From Ophiura sarsii (taxonomy: Eukaryota > Echinodermata > Ophiuroidea > Amphilepidida > Ophiuridae): DNA of 64,000 nt. A program made the position numbers and the translations under genes. Where the stretch lies: assembly GCA_035610835.1 (NCBI GenBank), contig CM069455.1:2069805-2133804 (forward strand). The letters run 5' to 3'. Below are positions 41,719 to 52,129 of the stretch, piece after piece (the first letter of the stretch is position 1; each line of letters opens with the position of its first letter). Under the pieces are notes generated by a model. The model searched no databases and was not told the origin of the DNA. It worked only from the letters and a program-made list of their open reading frames with translations.

Positions 41719-43252
41719 TACTGTAAAACCACTTAATATCGCGAATTTTGCGAGGGATGGGGATTGGCGAAATTAGATACCAACGAAACTAACAATTTTG
41801 CATTGAAAGTAACAGTAGGCATAGCACACGTAACATTCAAATGATTGAAACATGTACAAAATTGGATTCAAATGAAAGATTGCAATGAAGGATTTATTTT
41901 CCAAAAAGAATTATGACAATCGGTCAATGCATTCTTGTGGCACGGTGTTTTGAGATACTCGGAAAATGGCCGAAAACCTGCCAGAAACAGTACTATGCCC
42001 ACAATAATAATTATCAGGATTTAGAGAGCTCAATTTGTTAATAATGTAACATTCAAAACACCATTTACACCTATTTCTTTAACAATTGAATATCTATATA
42101 CCATGTTAAATTAAAAAATATGGTAACATTATATTGCATCAAGCTAAAATAACCTAGTGAAATTGGTCATTTTGACCAGTTTTACTGACCGCAATCAAAA
42201 AAGACCCCAAGTCCAGCTAATTAATATGCGTAAATGTTATAAATCCACATGTGAATGGCCCATTGCAATTAAACTTGGTATCATGGCTAACTGTATGATA
42301 CCCAATCTTTTAAACTATAATTTAGTCTCATTAAATATGCAAATTAGCTAATTATCTATTCAAGTCATTAATATGCAAATGAGCAATGTTCGACAATTTT
42401 TTTCCCATCATGAGTGATCGGTAATAGATATATAACATGTATACCCAATTTGATTGACAAATATTGATGGATTTAGAAATTAAACAAGCTTTTCCATTTC
42501 TTAAATACCCATATTTAAATTCTCAGTCTTTTCCTCACTCAAAGGATGCAAAATCTGAGCATATCACTATAAATGGATTGAAGTGTTTAGTACAATATCT
42601 CAGGCTAGGTTTATTTAAATCGGCCCAATATATTCAAGTTCAGAGCAAATTTCGAAAATTGGTAAAAACAGTCATAACTAAAAATCCTGATGATAAGTAT
42701 TTATACCTGGATCAAGGTTATATAGTCCAAGGTCATGACTACCATATATGGCAAGCTCGCTGCCCTACAGGGAGTGCCCAACGTAAGGATAATTAATTTT
42801 ATATAGGGGTGTTTTTCAAAGTGGAGCTGCATACATTATATGAAAAGATTGTTTTGCATAAGGGCTTACAGACCACTCCTACATGTTACTCATTTTGCAT
42901 GATTAATTAATCCAAATATTGTATGGCTGTCTTCATGACTTGGATTAGTGCATCCATGCACGTCAATTGAGGCAACAATACAAACCACATTCCACATCGT
43001 GAATAGCCATCCATTCAATAATGCAAAATGAGTAACAGGTAGAAGTGGATGTAGGCCTTTATGCAACACAGCTCTTCATATGTTGTTGTTCACTGGTGTA
43101 ATGCTCCCAGTGGCAGACTCTGTGTGTATGTGCATTGTGCTATGCCTAGTAACAGTAACATTTCCAGATTAGCGAAATTAAATGCCCGCCTAAATAGCAG
43201 TCATTTCGAATTCGCGAAAAAAAGGATCCGCAAAACTATAGTGTTTTACAAT
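41719..43252. mobile_element. About 1.5-kb TIR element of the CTGTAAA family
   Basis: The left end TACTGTAAAACCACTTAATA..GCGAATTTTGCG and the inner AGTAACAGTAGGCATAGCAC are mirrored at the right by GTGCTATGCCTAGTAACAGT and ..AACTATAGTGTTTTACAATA. No transposase; a 110-codon frame (42464-42796) has no recognisable motif. It contains a nested inverted pair (about 42854-42900 / 43021-43068; ACATGTTACTCATTTTGCAT). Confidence 0.65.
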
Positions 43253-44320
43253 ATTATATATCTGTACATGGTAGTAAATAAATTGGAGACCGGCCGGTCC
43301 TGATGAAATAGTTTTCTTCTTCGTCGTTTCTTCTTCATAGTACAACTAATATCATTTTTAGATAAAACCGACTATGGTCACGCGTTAAGAACTCGCCTCC
43401 CATTAGGGTGGTGCCGTTACATTTTTTAGTTTTATGCTGTCATTTTCCTCAAATATTGTCAAAACCACAAAAGCTATCTCAACAAATTTGGTATCATTTT
43501 AAAGCCCTAATAACAAGCTATCTGCCTGCAAAATGGCATTGGTATAGCTAATACAGAAGGGGAGCTACAGCTGTTTACAGTTTAGGGACTAGGGGTGGTG
43601 CTGGAAGGGGTGCCGCTGGAAGGGGTGCCGCCTGTACAAACTCAATGGGGAATATCCCGTGCTTTGTTCTTTTGACCATAACTAGTCATCCCCTAATGTT
43701 ACAAACACCATTATGGTCCTATTTTAAAGGATATTTAGTAGTCTTTAATCATGTGGTTCAACAGACTTGTCAACTATTTGTAACAACTAATTAATTATGG
43801 ATAACACAATGATCATCGACTTTCTTCCTATTCGCTACACAGTCAACATGAAATATCAGTCTCAATTTACCGGATTTATACAAATGACTATAACAGAAAA
43901 AGTTTTCAACCTATGATAGCAAAAGTATACATTTTTGGAGAGCTTCGAACTAGAGGAATTCAAAAATGCAGTTTAGATCAGGGAAGGGTTCATCCTTAAA
44001 CAAATATTTCTGAAATTCTAAAAATATATAAAATAAAAATTGGAGATTTCACTAGCCGGTATAAATACCATACCGACGTAGTAACTTTGACAATTATATA
44101 TCATTTAATGGGTAATTTCACGAGGAATTCAAATATGTAAAGTAAATAATGATAGGGGGTAGGTATAAAAATATATAGATCTCGAATTAATAATTAAAAC
44201 ACTCTGATATTTTCCCGAACATTTCCGATCATATCATTTTAGTTCCTGGTCGTACTATAATTTTAATGGCATATTTGGTTTCCTCATGCAATTTCCCTTC
44301 AGAAAATGTATACTTTTACT
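43253..44320. other. Spacer without gene
   Basis: Includes a doubled TGGAAGGGGTGCCGC (43603-43632) and a fragment of the AT-rich palindrome family near 43920 (AAAAGTATACATTTTTGG). No coding evidence. Confidence 0.5.
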
Positions 44321-44560
44321 ACCTCAAGGGGGGGGGGGGGGGGGGGGGGGGGGATACCAAGGGCGTCATCCCGTTTTCAAAAGTGGGGGGGGGGGGGGGG
44401 GGGACACCAGGCGCGGATCCAGAAAAGGTTAGGGGGCGGCCCCCAAAAAATGAAATTGATCAGGTATGATCTAAGCGGTGCACAGCACCGCCCTCCGAGC
44501 TATGCTCGGAGAGGGGGGAGTGTCTGAAGGGGGATGTGCCCCCCTCCGAAGTAGAAAGAA
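44321..44560. repeat. G-run tracts and GC-rich repeat
   Basis: G runs at 44329-44353 and 44384-44403 alternate with AAGGGCGTCATCCCG and CAGGCGCGGATCCAG. CCTCCGAGCTATGCTCGGAG is a good inverted repeat (44492-44511). This resembles termini of non-autonomous DNA transposons seen again near 46240, but no full element is delimited. Confidence 0.5.
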
Positions 44561-46078
44561 TTTCAATTTTGGAACTCATTTGGTGCGATCTGGTGTATAC
44601 TTTTGACCAAAGTTTATCGAAAAGCCACCTCTTCATTTCCAATAAATATTTTGGTTTTTTTTTGTCAATGCAAGAAAGAAGTTGAGCATATTTTCCTGAT
44701 TTAAGTATAGATTGTTCAAAAGCTCGAACAGGGGAAACTACTTTGCTAGCGTGCAAAAAATGCTAAATAATAAAAAGGTACAGAAAACGTTTCTGAAGCC
44801 ATCTTGTTCAAATTTAATAACAAAGTAGTAAAAATAATTCATGCTGAGCGTGAAAAAATAGATACATTGTAAAAAGAAATGTTTAGAAAAACGTTCCTGA
44901 ATCCATCTTGTTAAGCTTGAATAATAAATAAATAATGAAACTAAAATGCGCGTAGCACGCAAAAATTGGTTATTTTAACACTAAAATGGTCCAGAAACCC
45001 GTTCATGAAGCCATCTTGTTAAGCTTGAATAAAAAACATTGAAAACAATTTGTGCGTAGCGCGCAAAAAAATGGTTATTTAACACTAAAATGGTCCGGAA
45101 AAACGTTCATGAAGAGCCATTTTGTTTAAGCTTGAAATAAACAATGAAACCAATTCGCTCGAAACGCGCAAAAATGATCCAGAAAACATTCCTGAAACAT
45201 GTTTTATAAAGCCTGAATAAACATTGTAACCATTTCGCGCAAAGCGCAAAAAAAAGAGGCTATTTTTAACACTAAAACTGTTTTTTTTACACTGAAATGA
45301 TCTTGAAAACGTTAAACTTGTTAAGCTTGAATAATAAAACATTGAAAACAAAAAAATGGTTATTTAACACTACAATGGTCCGGAAAAACGTTCATGAAGA
45401 GCCATTTTGTTTAAGCTTGAAATAAACAATGAAACCCAATCGCTCGAAACGCGCAAAAATGATCCAGAAAACATTCCTGAAACATGTTTTATAAAGCCTG
45501 AATAAACATTGTAACCATTTCGCGCAAAGCGCAAAAAAAAGAGGCTATTTTTAACACTAAAACTGTTTTTTTTACACTGAAATGATCTTGAAAACGTTCC
45601 TGAAGCAATCTTGTTAAGCTTGAATAATAAAACATTGAAAACAAAAAAATGGTTATTTAACACTAAAATGGTCCGGAAAAACGTTCATGAATAGCCATTT
45701 TGTTTAAGCTTGAAATAAACAATGAAACCAATTCGCTCGAAACGCGCAAAAATGATCCAGAAAACATTCCTGAAACATGTTTTATAAAGCCTGAATAAAC
45801 ATTGTAACCATTTCGCGCAAAGCGCAAAAAAAGAGGCTATTTTTAACACTAAAAAGCTCCAGAAAAATGTTCCTGAGCCATCATGTTTAAACTGTCAGTT
45901 TTTAATCTAAAATGGTCCAGAAAAACGTTTTTTAAGCCATCTTTTTATAACTTGAAAAGCGGGCAAAAATGGGTTTTTTCTCACTAAAATGGTCCAGAAA
46001 ACGTTCCTGAAACCATGTTGTTGAGCTTGAATAATTAAACATTAAAAAATCCGCGCAAAAAAATGGCTTCTTTTGAGG
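44560..46078. repeat. Tandem repeats with TGGTCCAGAAAACGTTCCTG units, period about 290 bp
   Basis: Short subunits of about 80-110 bp (AAATGGTCCAGAAAACGTTCCTGAA-type, GCCATCTTGTTAAGCTTGAAT, GCGCAAAAAA). Three of these form a higher-order unit repeated nearly exactly from about 45093, 45378 and 45674. ORFs here repeat with the unit and are not genes. Confidence 0.88.
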
Positions 46079-46354
46079 GGCATCATCATCACTCATCATC
46101 ATCATCATCATAATTAGACACTTTCAGCCTCAGGGTTATTCAAAAAAAGTGGGGGGGACATCTGCTATTATGTCCCCCCCCCCCCCCCCCACTTTGAAAA
46201 GTGTGGGGGGGGGGGGGGACGTGTCCCCCTGTCCCCCACCCATATGACGCCCCTGGGGGATACAAGCAAATATAAATGTGTAAGTTAAAATCATGTCGCG
46301 AAAGCCAAAATCCGTGTGTAACGCAAAAGGAGGCGAGCTTAAAACACATGACCC
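46079..46354. repeat. Simple (ATC)n and G/C-run sequence
   Basis: (CATCAT)n at 46081-46112, then C and G runs (46177-46191, 46205-46219) with CCCATATGACGCCCCTGGGG. Probably the end of another non-autonomous element. No gene. Confidence 0.5.
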
Positions 46355-46692
46355 CAGGCCCGTAACTAGGGGGGGGGGCCCAAATCTTAAAAAAAAAAAC
46401 CTTTTTTTTGGTACCAATGTACCTTTTTTTCCCAATGTACCTTTTTTTGTTACTAATGTACCTTTTTTGTGAAAACGCCCCCCACCCACTCCAATTTTCC
46501 GAAAAACGCCCCATTTCCCATTGTGTAAAGCGTTTTTTCGGGCCGTTTTGGACTAAAACATGTCCTAACCCAAAATAGTCTGAGATGACTAAAAAAAAAT
46601 TGGGGGCAACCTTTTACGATTTTTGGGGTACTAATGTACCTTTTCCAAAAAATACGCCCCCCCCCCTTAAAAAAATCCTGCTTACGGGCCTG
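46355..46692. mobile_element. 338-bp hAT-type MITE, 8-bp target duplication CATGACCC
   Basis: The left end CAGGCCCGTAACTAGG and right end CCTGCTTACGGGCCTG pair over the terminal 11 bases. A perfect 8-bp duplication CATGACCC flanks it (46347-46354 and 46693-46700), the hallmark of hAT elements. Internal GGTAC(C/T)AATGTACCTTTTT repeats. No transposase. Confidence 0.92.
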
Positions 46693-46700
46693 CATGACCC

Positions 46701-47550
46701 TATACGAGTATAATCCTCGAGGTTTACACCATGATTGCAGAACCGATCCATTGTTCAGTTCCATCCTCCTGAGAGTATACGAATAATTTGAATTAAATAT
46801 TCATAGATTTAAAAGGACCAATGTCGATTTGGCTGCAGGAGTGCACACCCCAGCGGACAAGGGTGAGATTTTGACAAGGTCCCGCCAAAACATCATTTCA
46901 CGTGAAATACACAAACGCACATATTTTGTGCATGACCTATGAATCTGCTATCACCTGTCAATGTCATTTGCATTACCAATGATCTAATATCACATGTCAT
47001 GTCTTTGTCCGGCTAGTCGTCCCGTAACGATCGACCTGAACCGATCTGACCTTGTCTACGCAGTGGTCTGCGCAACAAGCAAACAAGTTCCCATAAAAAT
47101 GAATGCGTCCTACAAGTTAGCATCCTACATACAACCGTTCTGCAGCTGCAGACGGCATTTCAAATTGTCAACAAAAATGTTAACATTATGGAATTTCATT
47201 ACTATATTTTAGAATCACTATGAGCAATGCATTGAAATAAGTACAAACATGACTAGTATTGATTTTGTGGCCTTGCGATAGGCTTTGAAAGTTGCTAAAG
47301 GTTTCTGACAATCTGTTTTATACAATTATGGTAAATCTATAGCCGCGTGGAAAGTGTTAAACATCCTTTGTTATGGTTCAAACTTGGTCCATTTTAAATC
47401 TTTCTAGGAAAGTGCCAAAAGCAAAACTAAATCAAAACATTAATTACCACTTGTTTCAACAAAATCGAATTTTAACAATGCACTATTTATTCTCGTTTCT
47501 AGAATAATTACAGCTCTCACAACAATATTGTTTTTAACTCGTAGAAAATA
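46701..47550. other. Spacer containing a TTAA MITE copy
   Basis: 47141-47360 is copy 2 of the TTAA-flanked MITE: the right end GCCGCGTGGAAAGTGTTAA is intact, the left end eroded at TGCAGCTGCAGACGGCATTT. No gene seen outside it. Confidence 0.75.
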
Positions 47551-47564
47551 TTGCAACAAATAAT

Positions 47565-48669
47565 GTTGAATCCTGATTTTCAACAAGTTTTAACAGGTCT
47601 TCGCAAGATTGGTATGGTTTCTCTTCAGCATGAAATATCTTCAGCAAGAATGCCTGGTCTCATCACCAGACTAAGGAAGACTCTTGTCACAGAACGCATT
47701 GGTGTGGTTTCTCTTTGGTATGGATCCTTTCATGCCTGGTCTTGTTACCTGATGTCGAGAAGGTCTTATCACAGTATGAACATTGGTGTGGTTTCTCTTT
47801 GGTATGGATCCTTTCATGCCTGGTCTTGGAACTTGATTGATTAAAGGTCTTACCACAGTAGGCGCATTCGAATGGTTTCTCTTTTGTATGGATCTTTTCA
47901 TGACTGATTTTGTGACATAATTGTGAGTAACTCTTATCACAGTATGAACATTGGTATGGGTTCACTTTAGTATGAATCCTTCTTTCATGGTGGGTCTTAT
48001 GACCTGAATGTGAGAAACATTCATCACAATATTGACATTGGTATGGTTCTCTTTGGTATGCATCCTTTCATGAATGATCTTGTGACTTAATTGTGAGAAA
48101 TTCTTATCACAGTATGAACATGGTATGGTTTCTCTTTGGTATGGATCCGTTCATGGCTGTTTTTAGACCCTAATTGTGAGAAACTCTTATCACAGTATGA
48201 ACATTGGTATGGTTTCTCTTTGGTATGAATCCTTTCATGACTGGTCTTGTTACCTGAAACAGAGAAAGTCTTATTACAGTATGAACATTGGTATGGTTTC
48301 TCTTTGGTATGGATCCTTTCATGACTGATTTTGAGACCTAATTGTGAGAAACTCTTATCACAGTATGAACATTGGTATGGTTTCTCTTAGTATGAATCCT
48401 TTCATGACGGGTCTTATTGCCTGAATGAGAGAATGTCTTGTCACAGTACGAACATTGGAATTGACGTGGTTTCTCTTGGCATATTTCCCAGTCTTTCATC
48501 TTGAACACATTTTTGTAGACACATGCCGATGATTCTGCATTGCATGATGACGGCGGAGATGTGTCATATATCTATCAAACTTTGAAAATAATTTGTAACC
48601 ACAATACTTGCAGACAAAAGGCGTCAGACTCAGATGTAATCCGCTCATAGTGGGAGTCCTTTCGTATGG
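47565..48669 (-). pseudogene. C2H2 zinc-finger array, decayed duplicate of the 62.5-63.9 kb locus
   Basis: An acceptor (CATATTTCAG, AG at 48671-48670) leads to ATG 48648 and MSGLHLSLTPFVCKYCGYK, an N-terminal CX2C finger shared with the other copy. TGA then stops the frame near 48508. Further fingers CSYCDKTFSHSGNKTRHERIH-like follow in other frames: about ten units with HTKEKPYQ linkers. Single-base losses near 48388 and 48120 and another near 48045 (AAAGAGAACC for AAAGAGAAACC), plus an insertion near 47985, shift the frame. The longest clean stretch (47687-47965) has three fingers. If intact it would have been a DNA-binding nuclear protein. It is most likely a pseudogene. Confidence 0.82.
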
Positions 48670-49070
48670 CTGAAATATGATTGAAAACAGGAAACGAGAT
48701 TATTAAACAAACATCAGGGACAAATTAATTTCGAGTTTATTGTTTTTAAATGAGGTCCCTGTGAAAGTTCAATCTGAGGCGATATTCGTCTAGTGAGGTT
48801 CAATGTTTCATATTTCGGGGATTAAATGTAATAATAAGCCACATTATTTGAAATATTTACGAATAATTGCAGGGAACATATTTCGGAACAGATCAGGAAA
48901 ATATGATCTCAATATAAAAACGTACCACGACCGGGCATTCAAGCCACAGGATTCACGTCCCATTCGTCTCGATAGATACCAAATCATCTACTGCAAAGCC
49001 CAAGGACTATTATACGTCCCACCCAAATCACACCAGCGTGGTGATGAAAACGTTCTATCGCTCAATGAAC
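48670..49070. other. Upstream part of the duplicated zinc-finger locus
   Basis: Up to about 48826 (TTTCATATTTCGGGGATTAAA) it is collinear with 63922-64000, with a 60-base insert relative to that copy. No exon was recognised further up. Confidence 0.55.
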
Positions 49071-49072
49071 CC

Positions 49073-49074
<2 letters not shown>

Positions 49075-49108
<34 letters not shown>

Positions 49109-49390
49109 GGTGTACTCAGATTTGGTTTGGTCGGGGCCGGGTGTGCCGCTGGAGATTTAAAACCCCTACCCATTTCTAAGGGTGATTTGGAAAAATCGGT
49201 ACCCATTTTTAGGGGTTTTGCTTCACTTTAGATCAATTTTTCGCAAATTATCGGGGGAAAAACCTAATTTTTGCAAATTTTCGCGAAATAGACCCATGTC
49301 TAAGGATTTTTCAGTTGAAAAGCCTACCCATGGCTAATGCCAAAACGACCCACTGGAGCGGCACGTCCCCGTATGCCTACATACGTGAGT

Positions 49391-49431
<41 letters not shown>
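49075..49431. repeat. Long homopolymer G and C runs
   Basis: A G run of about 32 bases (49076-49107) and a C run of about 40 bases (49391-49430), about 285 bp apart. The sequence between includes GGGGAAAAACCTAATTTTTG and its relatives. The G/C pair may mark the ends of one inverted element. These runs are also places where assembly length is unreliable. Confidence 0.7.
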
Positions 49432-49432
<1 letters not shown>

Positions 49433-49499
49433 GCAATGCACATCCATTCATCCGGTACGGTCATTGGTTATTACTTCTTATCGGACAAGTGTTCTTACC

Positions 49500-50475
49500 C
49501 GGTATAGCGTCCAGAACCCGGGTGGCGAAAAACCCGGGTTTTGAGTAAACACTATTTACATGATTACTGGATAAAACCCGGGTTTTGCGCAACAACACTC
49601 AGGGCAGTGCATTACCGAACTGAAGCTGGTGTCCCATTGTTGGTGGCCGCTGTTTGTATCGTCTGCTATATTGTCTGCCATAGAAATCCTACAGCTACGG
49701 GCAAGCCCCCGTATCTATGTCGTCTGCTTTAGGTAATCGAATTAATTGAAGTTTACGGGGAAATGTTCGGGAAATTCAATCGGCTTTAACTTGAGTTATC
49801 CCACACGTCCATGATATTTACAGAGAGTGCTGGGAAAAGCTGTTTTCTAACCGTTGGTTCGATTTGGTGTGTACTTATGACCATATTTTATTGAAAAGCA
49901 ATCACTTAATTTCATTTTACCTGTTGCCATCAGATACACTAGATGAAAAATCAGGGGGATGATCACATTGACCACCCCACCCCAGGTTAAAAAGGGGGAG
50001 GGGAGGATATCCCCCTACTGGGATTTCCGCCCTACCTGTATAATAGGGACTCAATTTTCCCATGCCTCTCATGTCTTATTAATATAGTTGTACGAATTAC
50101 AGGGACTCGACTCCCGCACTTTGACCCCCTCTTCAATATTGTACCGGGCGAATTACACAGAGAACCCCTCTTCTTCTCAACAATAGCTGTACGAATTACA
50201 GGACAGATGACCCATTCTCTAACAATTATGCGAATTACAGGGACTCCCTCTTATTTTTACAATGAATGAGAAGGGACTCTTATTACAATGAGTTGTGCTA
50301 ATAATACAGAGACTCCCCATTTTTAACAACAGTTACACTAAACCTATAACCTAACCCCCTGAGTGTTAAAAAATGCTAATCCTAAGTCCCTCTCCAAACA
50401 CATTGTTTCCGATGAAGTAGTCAACCGAGCCTATAATATGAGCGCAGTATACTGCGCGAATGTGTAGCTAAGGGG
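49500..50475. other. Non-coding stretch with AAAACCCGGGTTTT palindromes
   Basis: AACCCGGGTT palindromes at about 49517, 49531 and 49567, related to those near 52930-53020. From 50030-50340, a loose repeat GAATTACAGGGACTC recurs about six times at spacings of 60-80 bp. No gene. Confidence 0.55.
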
Positions 50476-50481
50476 GTGGTC

Positions 50482-50859
50482 CAGTGGGGTAGCTGGGGGG
50501 GGGGGGGGGGGGCAGGGGGGGAAAATGCCCCCCTGACAGAAAAAAAACCCATTTGTGCCCCCGCCCCCACCCCCTCTAAAAAAATAAAAAGGGGCAAAAA
50601 AAGAAAATAGGGGGAAAAAATGATAAAAGACCGAGATTGCGTGGTTATGTGTGGGTATATTCAGCCCAAATAGTCAAATATAAGGCAAAATTGTACATGT
50701 AGTACATGTACTGTGCGATTTTTCTTGACCTCAACCTCCCCCCACCACTTACGTGAAAATCACGAGTTGGTGACTGGGAAAAATGTGGGGCAACCTTTTA
50801 CGAAAATTTCAGAAATCTTGCCCCCCCCCCCCCCTGAAAAAGTCCTAGCTACGCCACTG
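50482..50859. mobile_element. 378-bp MITE, TIR CAGTGGCGTAGCTAGG, hAT-like
   Basis: The left end CAGTGGGGTAGCTGGG pairs with the right end CCTAGCTACGCCACTG (14 of 16). Long G and C runs lie just inside and outside. The 8-bp duplication cannot be judged because a G run (50859-50878) follows the right end. Confidence 0.7.
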
Positions 50860-51187
50860 GGGGGGGGGGGGGGGGGGGCAATCATTCAACATGCAGGCCA
50901 GTGCCATTCCCAGGCAACACCTATTTGCATGTTGGACTCTAAGGATATTTAACCCCAGTGATATACCCATTCCTCCCACTCCAATATTGTCAATTGACTA
51001 ATCATCGAAAATTAGGGGGTTTAATTCCGTAGAAAGTCAAGTTTCCATACACGTGTTGTCATAAGAAAAAACATCCACGTTTTAATCTGAGTGCCACCCA
51101 CCCTAACTTTAATTTTAAGTAGCCTACAAGTTAATCAGCATATGATGAGCTTTGTTGCAAAAGGGCTATGGTGCATTTTTTTTCAAA

Positions 51188-51475
51188 AATGAGTTTGATA
51201 TAGAAATGTATAGGGAAAATCATATGTTTATTAAAGGAAACAAAGTCATTTTTTTCAAAAAGACCTACATCTCATTGTAAACAGCCATTGAAATTGTTGT
51301 TTTGTTGCAAAAGGGCCTGTATCCAGAATTAAATCGGGATACAGGCCCTTTTCCAACAAAACAACAACTTCAATGGCTGTTTACAATGAGATGTAGGTCT
51401 TTTTGAGAAAAAAAAGGACTTTATTTCCTTGAAACATATGATTGTGACCTATACATTTCTATATCAAACTTCTTT
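51188..51475. repeat. 288-bp palindrome, arms about 135 bp
   Basis: GTTTGATATAGAAATGTATAGG at the left is mirrored by CCTATACATTTCTATATCAAAC at the right. Inner arms (AAAGACCTACATCTCATTGT; TTGCAAAAGGGCCTGTATCC) pair closely around a centre AGAATTAAATC. A second pair of TTGCAAAAGGGCCTACATCC / GGATGCAGGCCCTTTTGCAA lies at 51548-51567 and 51747-51766. Confidence 0.9.
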
Positions 51476-52129
51476 TTATAAATGATTAAAATAAATGATT
51501 TGTTTTTGTGTGGTATTTTTTCTCTATGTACAAACAGATGGAGTTTTGTTGCAAAAGGGCCTACATCCAAATTTTCAAAAATTGTAAACATGATTTTAAC
51601 AAAATTGAAAACTAGCACATTTGAAATTTATTTCAATTTAAATTAGTATGTAGTGTACCTCTTTCATAATCCATTCAGTTTTTCAATTGCTCAACTTGAA
51701 TATTTAGAAACATTTTTAAAACTTTTTATCAATAAATGCCAAAGTGGATGCAGGCCCTTTTGCAAAAAAACTCTTCATATAGATTTACACTCACTCAACA
51801 CACATCAGGAACAATTGCAAAATGTGTCTCACGGCCCATTGAACCATTCATTAATTCATTAAACAATATAAACAATAATAAAACCACATTAAATAATCAT
51901 TACGGTTCTGTTCCCTCTATATTCTGAGCTTTATTTTGACCACGGATATGCCATGGTATCCGGGGTTGTAAATTATGATTCCTTTCCCCCAACTCTTTGA
52001 GTTATTGCACACCAGCTGTTAGTGCCTACAGCGCTTTGGGTACCTGCTCTGGCCCTTTGGACAACCCGGTTTTGACTAGGGTGTTTTCAGCAAGCCCAAA
52101 GTGTTAAGTTTATCATTTGTTATGTTATA

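Noticed and set aside
42464..42796. 110-codon plus frame as a transposase
   Set aside because: No DDE or DNA-binding motif visible; the surrounding element looks non-autonomous.
45085..45663. Repeated minus-strand frames of 88-97 codons with identical segments
   Set aside because: They repeat with the 290-bp tandem unit and lack any coding signature.
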